A stretch of DNA of 35,412 bases from CAYPQL01 sp964412905 (lineage in GTDB: Bacteria > Patescibacteriota > Minisyncoccia > JAHIHE01 > JAGLIN01). Every line of letters begins with the position of its first letter. Positions within the stretch are counted from its first letter, which is position 1. The notes beneath the pieces are model-generated. The model made no database searches, was not told where the DNA came from, and worked only from the letters and a program-made list of their open reading frames with translations. Both the position numbers and the translations under genes were made by a program. Location of the stretch: contig CAYPQL010000006.1 in assembly GCA_964412905.1 (NCBI GenBank), positions 1 to 35,412 of the forward strand, written 5' to 3'. This document shows positions 29,949 through 35,412 of the stretch, piece after piece.

Positions 29949-31028
29949 CTATTGCGACGCGGCTTCCACTTCCTTTTTCACCGCTTGGTTTATTTTGGCG
30001 ATGATTTCATTTGTTATTTTCGGGTTTTCTTTTAAGAACTTTCGGCTGGCTTCATAGCCTTGGCCGATTTTTATTTCGCCGTAATTATACCATGCGCCGC
30101 CTTTTTTCATCACTTCATATTTTACCGCCGTGTTTAGGATGTCTCCATAGCGCGCGATTCCTTCGTTATACATTATGTCAAATTCCGTGATTTTGAAAGG
30201 CGGAGCGACTTTGTTTTTGACGACTTTCGCCTTGACTCTGTTGCCTATTATATTATCTCCTTGTTTTATTTGCGCTGATTTTCTGACTTCAATTCTGACC
30301 GAAGAATAAAATTTGAGCGCGTTTCCTCCCGTGGTTGTTTCCGGGTTTCCAAAGACAACGCCTATTTTCATTCTGATTTGATTGATAAAAATAACCGTAG
30401 CGTTTGATTTATGCGTAATGCCGGCAAGCTTCCTGAGCGCTTGGCTCATCAAGCGGGCTTGAAGCCCCATGTGAGACGCGCCCATTTCTCCTTCAATTTC
30501 AACCTTGGGAGTCAAGGCTGCCACAGAATCTATAACAATTAAATCAACTGCGTTAGACCTGACCAAAGCTTCCACAATTTCTAAAGCTTGTTCTCCGCTG
30601 TCCGGCTGGGAGATTATCAGCTCGTTTGTTTTAACTCCGATTTTTTTGGCATACTCCGGATCAAGCGCGTGTTCCGCGTCCACAAAAGCCGCCGTTCCTT
30701 TTCTTTTCTGCAGCTCCGCGATAACATGCAAAGACAAAGTTGTTTTCCCGCTGGATTCCGGACCATAAATTTCTATAATTCTTCCTTGGGGAATTCCGCC
30801 GCCGAGAGCGATGTCCAGCGATATTGATCCTGTGGAAATAAATTCAACATCCATAGCTTTCGCTTCTCCCAGCTTCATTATAGATCCCTCGCCAAACCTG
30901 CTTTTGATTTCATCCAGCGCTTCGTTTAATAACTTTTCTTTCGCCATCCCCTCCTTAGTCTCTTTTTTTTCATCTTCCCTCTTTTCCTCCTTTTTATCCT
31001 CCTCTTTTTTTTCTTCTTCTTTTACCAT
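29949..31028 (-). CDS. recA: RecA recombinase with a Lys/Glu-rich N-terminal extension
   Basis: Full-length RecA: Walker A G-P-E-S-S-G-K-T at 89-96, V-D-A-E-H-A-L-D-P, L-M-S-Q-A-L-R-K-L and the L2 loop G-N-P-E-T-T-T-G-G-N-A-L-K. RecA forms filaments on single-stranded DNA for recombination and repair. The long frame adds 27 residues that are almost only Lys, Glu and Asp. A second ATG at 30,947 begins M-A-K-E-K, where most homologues start, and is preceded by AAGGAGG, although only two bases away. I report the long form but the short start is quite possible. No LexA gene is nearby. Confidence 0.95.
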   Translation of the reverse strand: MVKEEEKKEEDKKEEKREDEKKETKEGMAKEKLLNEALDEIKSRFGEGSIMKLGEAKAMDVEFISTGSISLDIALGGGIPQGRIIEIYGPESSGKTTLSLHVIAELQKRKGTAAFVDAEHALDPEYAKKIGVKTNELIISQPDSGEQALEIVEALVRSNAVDLIVIDSVAALTPKVEIEGEMGASHMGLQARLMSQALRKLAGITHKSNATVIFINQIRMKIGVVFGNPETTTGGNALKFYSSVRIEVRKSAQIKQGDNIIGNRVKAKVVKNKVAPPFKITEFDIMYNEGIARYGDILNTAVKYEVMKKGGAWYNYGEIKIGQGYEASRKFLKENPKITNEIIAKINQAVKKEVEAASQ

Positions 31029-31065
31029 AAATTTTATTGTTAGAAATTAAATCACAAAATAAATT

Positions 31066-31175
31066 TGTCATCCTGAATTTATTTCAGGATCTTTCGTCTA
31101 TAACCTCTAGTCTTGTGAAATATATTAAGCTAAAACATATCACAGAATAGATTCTGAAACAGGTTCAGAATGACA
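31066..31175. mobile_element. MITE-like element, family A, copy 2 (110 bp)
   Basis: The same ends and internal sequence as at 15,839-15,949, and same orientation. It lies upstream of recA and may influence its expression. AATTC-type repeats follow. Confidence 0.65.
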
Positions 31176-31229
31176 AGAAAATTCTAAATTCATCATTCTA
31201 AATTCAAAATTCAAAATTCAAAATTCTAA

Positions 31230-32042
31230 TTATGGTCCTATAAGCTCAACTTTTCCGTCAAGCTTTAAATTTTCATTTGTATTATTATTTTCTATGGAAG
31301 CGCCGTTAACTTCTCCGGCATTATTTTCAACCTCCGGCTCAAACGGTTCCGGTTTTTTTTCATAAATTATATTCCTTATAAGTTTGGCGGTTTTGTTGAA
31401 TTTATTCGTGGCCTCTATATCAAGAACATTGCTTCCCGGCTTGAGCATAATAACCTGCTTGAAATTTCCATCGGAATCAACAAAAACATCTTCTCCGTTT
31501 ATTTTAAGAGACGCCTGTTTTTCCGTTTGACCCGTTATTTCTATTTCCGATTCACTCTGGGATTGATCGGCAATCGGATTGGAAACAAAAAGATACGGCG
31601 CCGAATTAAAAGAGCTTAATTGATGGAACAAATAATATCCGGCGATAGATAAAATAATCAGGCTGGAAAAAATTGTTAAGATCTTCGGAGTTATTATTAT
31701 ATATCTGGAAATTGAGAACTTTTTTTTCTCCGCCATCTTCCCAACTTGTTTTCTATTCTCAATTTTCTCGCCTATCGCTCTTTCTTTATTATACAGATCA
31801 ATCATTTCTCGCGCGTCAAATCCGACAAGAGCCGCATAGCCTTTGATAAAACCTTTGACATAAACATCCGGAGGAAGCTTGTCGTAATTATTTTCCTCAA
31901 GATTGGAAAGATAATCCGCTTTCACTTTCAATCTCTCGCCGACTTCTTTAATTGAAATTCCTTTTTCTTCCCTTTTCTTTTTCAAGCGCTCCCCGACAGT
32001 TATGGTGGCATTTACTTGTTTGGTTTTGAATTGGGTAAGCAT
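31230..32042 (-). CDS. RodZ-like protein: N-terminal helix-turn-helix, one membrane helix, extracytoplasmic tail
   Basis: The 270-residue protein starts with an XRE-type helix-turn-helix (about 16-75; G-E-R-L-K-K-K-R-E-E-K-G-I-S-I-K-E-V, then L-S-N-L-E). A basic linker and a single membrane helix (about 119-140) follow, and then an outer domain (about 150-230; T-G-Q-T-E-K-Q-A-S-L-K-I-N-G-E-D-V-F and S-N-V-L-D-I-E-A-T), with a low-complexity Asn-rich tail. RodZ organises MreB and cell shape; the outer domain here could bind wall or a partner. Its start lacks a Shine-Dalgarno site. It lies beside ftsK. Confidence 0.7.
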   Translation of the reverse strand: MLTQFKTKQVNATITVGERLKKKREEKGISIKEVGERLKVKADYLSNLEENNYDKLPPDVYVKGFIKGYAALVGFDAREMIDLYNKERAIGEKIENRKQVGKMAEKKKFSISRYIIITPKILTIFSSLIILSIAGYYLFHQLSSFNSAPYLFVSNPIADQSQSESEIEITGQTEKQASLKINGEDVFVDSDGNFKQVIMLKPGSNVLDIEATNKFNKTAKLIRNIIYEKKPEPFEPEVENNAGEVNGASIENNNTNENLKLDGKVELIGP

Positions 32043-32204
32043 AAAATTACATTGTTACATTGTTGTATTGCTCTATTGTTAATTTTTATCCGTGAACTTT
32101 ATGAGCTGGCAGAAATATAATTCCAAATATCAAAGCTCAAATTTCAAATTTTTCGTCATTTAACAACTACTCAGCCGCTCTAAAAAACATTTATCCTAAA
32201 TATC

Positions 32205-32290
32205 TGTCATTTCGAGCGATTAGCGAGAAATCTATAAATTCTAGATATTTCTATAATATTCAGATTTCTCACGAGGCGTTCGAAATGACA
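32205..32290. mobile_element. MITE-like element, family B (86 bp)
   Basis: The ends TGTCATTTCGAGCG and CGTTCGAAATGACA are inverse, and inner GAGAAATCT/AGATTTCTC continue the symmetry. A GTCATTTCG...GAGAAATCT repeat of this kind is known in many bacterial genomes. The remaining bases of 32,043-32,400 show only AT-rich and simple-repeat sequence. Confidence 0.6.
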
Positions 32291-32400
32291 CTTCCTTAAA
32301 GAAGATAAGCGATTATGTCATTTGGATTTTGGATTTGATTAGGAGTAATTTGAAATAATTTAGATTTTGAAATTTTCTCCGAAATTAATAACAGAACAAT

Positions 32401-34761
32401 TTAATCTCTTTCCCCATCTTCTCCAATTTTTCCCGTTCCATAGATTTCCCTCGGCTTCGCGCCGTTCGCGGGACCTATTATGCCTTGCTCTTCCATCAAG
32501 TCAAGCAATCGCGCGGCGCGGGCGTATCCGATTCTCAGCCTTCTTTGCAAAAGCGAAGCGGAAGCTTTTCCGGCATTCGCCACGGTTTCAATCGCCTCAT
32601 CATACATATCATCATCAATTATATTATCATCGCTCGCCAAATCAATTGATGATTTTCTTGATTCTGTTATCTTCTCGTCATATTCATCTTCTTCATCTCT
32701 CTGGCTCTTTAAAAATTCCACAATCGCCTTAACTTCTTCTTCGGAAATAAACACTCCTTGAATTCTTCTCGGCTTGTTTGAGTCGCCTGAAAGATAAAGC
32801 ATATCTCCGTTTCCTAAAAGTTTTTCGGCTCCCGACATATCAAGAATGGTCCGCGAATCAATCTGGCTTGCCACTTGGAAAGCGATTCTGGTGGTTATGT
32901 TCGCTTTGATGAGTCCCGTTATAACTTCCACCGAAGGCCTTTGAGTTGAAAGAACTAGATGAATTCCCACTGCCCTGGCCATTTGAGCCAATCTGACAAT
33001 CGCGGCTTCAACCTCTCTGCCATGCGTCGCCATAAGATCAGCCAGCTCATCAATAACAATTATGATATACGGCAAAATTTCTCTCTGCTTGTATTTTGTC
33101 CTCACGGCCTGATTATAGGATTCAATATTCCGGCAGCCCAGCTGGCTCAAAGTTTCATATCTGTTTTCCATTTCCGAGATTGACCATTTCAAAGAATTGA
33201 CGGCCTTGTCCGGATCAGTTATAACCGGCGTCAAAAGATGCGGGATTTCATTATACGGCGTGAGCTCAACTCTTTTGGGATCAATCATTATAAATTTCAG
33301 CATCTCGGGATTATTTTGGAAAAGAAGGCTTATTATCAAAGTATTTATGCACACCGTCTTCCCGCTTCCGGTGGATCCGGCGATCATCAAATGCGGCATC
33401 TTGGCAAGATCGGCCAAAATCGCGCCACCCGCCACATCCCTGCCCAAGACTATATTCAAGTTTGATTTTCTGTTATAAAAACCGGCGGAACTCAAAATAT
33501 TTTTCAGCCTGACCATCGCCACGGACTGATTCGGCAATTCAATCCCGATCCATGATTTGCCCGGAATCGGAGCTTCTATCCTGAGAGACCGCGCCGCGAG
33601 CACGAGCGCGAGATCGTTTTGAAGCGCGGTTATTCTGCTGAGCTTGATTCCCACCGCCGGCTTCAAAGTATATTGCGTGACGGTAGGCCCGACATTCACC
33701 TCGCCCATCATAACTTCAATTCCGAAATTGGAAAGCGTCCTTTTGATGATATTTGAATTGGCTTTGATGTCTCCGCTGGTGGGTTCGCTGTCTTTTCCGT
33801 CCAGAAGATTGGGGGAAGGAATTCTCCAATTTTGTATTTTTCGCTTAGGCTTGTCCGGAATATTTTTAGAATTTGCGATCAAGGTTTTTTCTTTAATATC
33901 AAAATTATTTCCGCCGGCCGCTTTGCCGCTGTTATTTTCGTCTTCCTCTTCCGCGATATTCATATTATCTTCGTCTATTTTTTTGACCGAAAATTCAGGC
34001 CTGCCTGACCGGTAGGCAGGCTCTTTTATATTCTTTTTATTCTTTATCCTGCCCGATAAAAAAGAAAGTATTCCCTTCTTTTCTAAATTATTTTCACTGC
34101 TTTTTCCGGATATATTAATTTTAATTTCCTCCTCCTCGTCTTTTTTATTATTATTTTTATCAATTTCATTTTCTTCGCCATTTTCTTTATTTAAATTAAG
34201 CTTGCCGTTTGTCCGCGCGAACTTGATTGAAGCGAGCAAGTCCGCGAACGGCATATTAAAAATTAATAATATTGAAATAATAAACAGCGCGAAAATAACA
34301 ACCAGCCCTCCCCACTTGCCGATTATCCCCGCCAAAACCCAAGCCAGAGACGCTCCCAAAAGCCCTCCGCCCGAACCGGATTTCGCGATTTCAAACATCG
34401 CGCTCGGCTCATAGAAAATATGCAAAAAAGAAAGGACGGCGAAAGCCATTATCACCGTTCCCAAAACGGAAGTCCTGCCGGCAAAAACGGTTTCCGATTT
34501 GATTATCCTCCACCCGCTCAAAATTAAAACAAAGGGGAAAAGAATAAATCCCCAGCCGAATAAAATTTTGATAACTCCGCTCAATTTTTCTCCCAGTCCG
34601 CCGGACAGGTCCGCGAAGCTCAAAAAACTTATCAGCGCCAAAACAAAAAAGAAAATCGCCACAACATCCTTTTTTGTCCCCTCGCCAACTTCAATTTCCG
34701 GTAAATTAAATTTCGCTCCGCCGTTATTATAATCTCTTCTTTTTCTTCTTTTTCTTGCCAT
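32401..34761 (-). CDS. ftsK: FtsK/SpoIIIE DNA translocase
   Basis: A frame of 828 codons is open, but I start at the second ATG (34,761), giving 786 residues, because a TTGCTC-17-TATACT promoter lies between the two ATGs and the first ATG would precede it. There are four to five N-terminal membrane helices (about 30-220), a charged low-complexity linker (about 225-330), and a motor with Walker A G-S-T-G-S-G-K-T near 460 and D-E-L-A-D-L-M. A C-terminal gamma-type winged helix (about 720-770) ends the protein. It moves DNA during cell division. A palindromic element is inserted in the linker. Confidence 0.93.
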   Translation of the reverse strand: MARKRRKRRDYNNGGAKFNLPEIEVGEGTKKDVVAIFFFVLALISFLSFADLSGGLGEKLSGVIKILFGWGFILFPFVLILSGWRIIKSETVFAGRTSVLGTVIMAFAVLSFLHIFYEPSAMFEIAKSGSGGGLLGASLAWVLAGIIGKWGGLVVIFALFIISILLIFNMPFADLLASIKFARTNGKLNLNKENGEENEIDKNNNKKDEEEEIKINISGKSSENNLEKKGILSFLSGRIKNKKNIKEPAYRSGRPEFSVKKIDEDNMNIAEEEDENNSGKAAGGNNFDIKEKTLIANSKNIPDKPKRKIQNWRIPSPNLLDGKDSEPTSGDIKANSNIIKRTLSNFGIEVMMGEVNVGPTVTQYTLKPAVGIKLSRITALQNDLALVLAARSLRIEAPIPGKSWIGIELPNQSVAMVRLKNILSSAGFYNRKSNLNIVLGRDVAGGAILADLAKMPHLMIAGSTGSGKTVCINTLIISLLFQNNPEMLKFIMIDPKRVELTPYNEIPHLLTPVITDPDKAVNSLKWSISEMENRYETLSQLGCRNIESYNQAVRTKYKQREILPYIIIVIDELADLMATHGREVEAAIVRLAQMARAVGIHLVLSTQRPSVEVITGLIKANITTRIAFQVASQIDSRTILDMSGAEKLLGNGDMLYLSGDSNKPRRIQGVFISEEEVKAIVEFLKSQRDEEDEYDEKITESRKSSIDLASDDNIIDDDMYDEAIETVANAGKASASLLQRRLRIGYARAARLLDLMEEQGIIGPANGAKPREIYGTGKIGEDGERD
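33999..34021. repeat. GCCTGCCT/AGGCAGGC palindrome inside ftsK
   Basis: An eight-base arm, a short ACCGGT centre and the inverse arm lie in frame in the linker, read as A-Y-R-S-G-R-P. It is GC-rich relative to the gene; repeats like this are widespread in Parcubacteria genomes from my general knowledge. Confidence 0.7.
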
Positions 34762-34796
34762 ATATTGCGCTAGCTTAAACTGCTTATCACACAAAC

Positions 34797-34825
34797 AGTA
34801 TAGCTTAAAATTTTGTTTAGAGCAA
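34797..34825 (-). promoter_or_regulatory. Promoter of ftsK
   Basis: TTGCTC, 17 bases, TATACT, giving a start about 30 bases before the ATG at 34,761. Confidence 0.65.
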
Positions 34826-34881
34826 TGGATATAAGTTATAAAGTTTATAAAGTTATAAAGTTTATAAAGTCTCGTTGTTGG

Positions 34882-34965
34882 CTCCATTCTCCTGAATGGA
34901 GACTATTGTGAAATTTCAGAAGCTTGCCTATAAACACAAAACGCTCCAGTCAGGAGACTGGAGCG
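34882..34965. repeat. Pair of hairpins with complementary loops
   Basis: CTCCATTC-TCCT-GAATGGAG (34,882-34,901) and CGCTCCAGTC-AGGA-GACTGGAGCG (34,942-34,965). TCTCCTGA in the first is the exact inverse complement of TCAGGAGA in the second, so the loops could kiss or switch. Read leftward, the second is followed by TTTTGTG and may serve as a terminator. The rest of 34,762-35,116 holds the ftsK promoter, an ATAAAGTT simple repeat and the 18-bp repeat. Confidence 0.6.
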
Positions 34966-34993
34966 AACAAAAAAATATTATCCTCCTTCCACC

Positions 34994-35011
34994 ATTCGCG
35001 CGAATGAGGGA
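34994..35011. repeat. 18-bp repeat with ATTCGCGCGAAT palindrome, copy 2
   Basis: Identical to 8,227-8,244 and likewise noncoding. Confidence 0.6.
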
Positions 35012-35116
35012 TATATAAATTAGCGAGAGAAGAGATTGGCAAATAATTTTCTTGCTTAAAAAATTAAAAACATAATAGCGCGTTATTATATCACAAGCAT
35101 TGTTTCAGCTGAGCTA

Positions 35117-35412
35117 TTATTTTATAAAAATCCTCTGCGGGATTTTTTCAAAATGCCAATTTTCCTTCCATCCCAGATCTTCAATTCCCGCGTCATATTT
35201 GTCAGCGCCCAGTTCAATCGCCTTTTCAATTTTCTTCACGGTTATATATGTCCCTAAATCTCGATGCGCTTCTTCTCTTGTTCCACTGTTTATCCCGACA
35301 AATGTATTTTTATATTTTATGCCGAAAGTCACCGCTTCTTTTGTCCCGTTAATTATGAATGTAAGCATTTTAATATCTAAATTTATATTCAATAAGTCGT
35401 GATATATTTCAT
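35117..35412 (-). CDS. Acyltransferase-like protein, N-terminus outside the window
   Basis: The reading frame stays open to the window's edge, so this is the last ~98 residues of a longer gene. It ends with K-K-I-E-K-A-I-E-L-G-A-D-K-Y-D-A-G and G-W-K-E-N-W-H-F, a pattern like the final motif of BioF2/FemAB-type (Acetyltransf_6) GNAT proteins (A-x-x-x-G-x-x-x-F-D-F...Y-K-x-x-W), which modify cell envelope components. An apparent TTG start at 35,392 is not credible because the frame continues upstream. The identification is moderate, as only the tail is present. Confidence 0.6.
   Translation of the reverse strand, partial: EIYHDLLNINLDIKMLTFIINGTKEAVTFGIKYKNTFVGINSGTREEAHRDLGTYITVKKIEKAIELGADKYDAGIEDLGWKENWHFEKIPQRIFIK

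Noticed and set aside
34762..34887. ftsK start at 34,887
   Set aside because: The promoter at 34,797-34,825 lies inside that extension and the codons come from an ATAAAGTT repeat.
4..35412. UGA recoded as glycine, as in Gracilibacteria/Absconditabacteria
   Set aside because: TGA ends real frames (for example the nucleotidyltransferase at 4-6) and conserved glycines use GG-codons.

Overview
The window looks like a chromosomal segment of an uncultured, AT-rich bacterium of the Candidate Phyla Radiation (Patescibacteria, most likely Parcubacteria-like). This is inferred from very low GC outside a few genes, small stand-alone housekeeping genes, many genes with no Shine-Dalgarno site, a lone pyruvate:ferredoxin oxidoreductase subunit, and many short palindromes and AT-rich simple repeats that enter even essential genes and RNase P RNA. 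TGA acts as a normal stop, so the code is standard.

Layout. 4-6,823 is an accessory region read leftward: a nucleotidyltransferase, a membrane protein, a tight run with three nuclease-fold proteins (Cas4-like/exonuclease fusion, two PD-(D/E)XK proteins) plus a small partner, a remnant of another gene, and an Rnl5-type RNA ligase. 6,989-11,239, also leftward, holds a GNAT acetyltransferase overlapping a membrane-anchored Mrr-type nuclease, a GHKL ATPase, a SplB-like radical SAM protein and a cytidine-deaminase-like protein with a hairpin upstream of its ribosome binding site; that hairpin module is duplicated at 8.3 kb. 11.5-14.7 kb carries envelope polysaccharide genes (sugar-phosphate transferase, glycosyltransferase) with RNase P RNA between them. 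14.85-15.81 kb has no conventional gene but contains two consecutive cassettes of leader peptide, attenuator, micro-ORF with good ribosome binding site, and terminator.

16-20.1 kb holds SpoIIM-like protein, tRNA-Ala(CGC), endonuclease III, a rubrerythrin-like protein, PorB and NAD kinase. 20.3-24 kb is a defence island: a DNA methyltransferase and probable restriction enzyme leftward, and an AIPR-family abortive-infection protein rightward. The AIPR gene has a consensus promoter and a highly structured, pseudoknot-capable leader RNA ending in a terminator just before the start codon. 24-35.4 kb is mostly core: UvrD-type helicase, KsgA, an FAD reductase, a DUF4143 ATPase, RecA, a RodZ-like HTH membrane protein, FtsK and the end of an acyltransferase-like gene.

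The best candidates for something undescribed are the structured RNA in front of the AIPR gene (22,641-23,951) and the tandem leader-peptide/attenuator/micro-ORF cassettes (14,851-15,807). The nuclease run at 1.2-5.7 kb is a third candidate, and the invasion of rnpB, ksgA, uvrD and ftsK by palindromes and repeats is a notable genome-wide theme. All functional calls come from reading motifs by eye; no database search was run.
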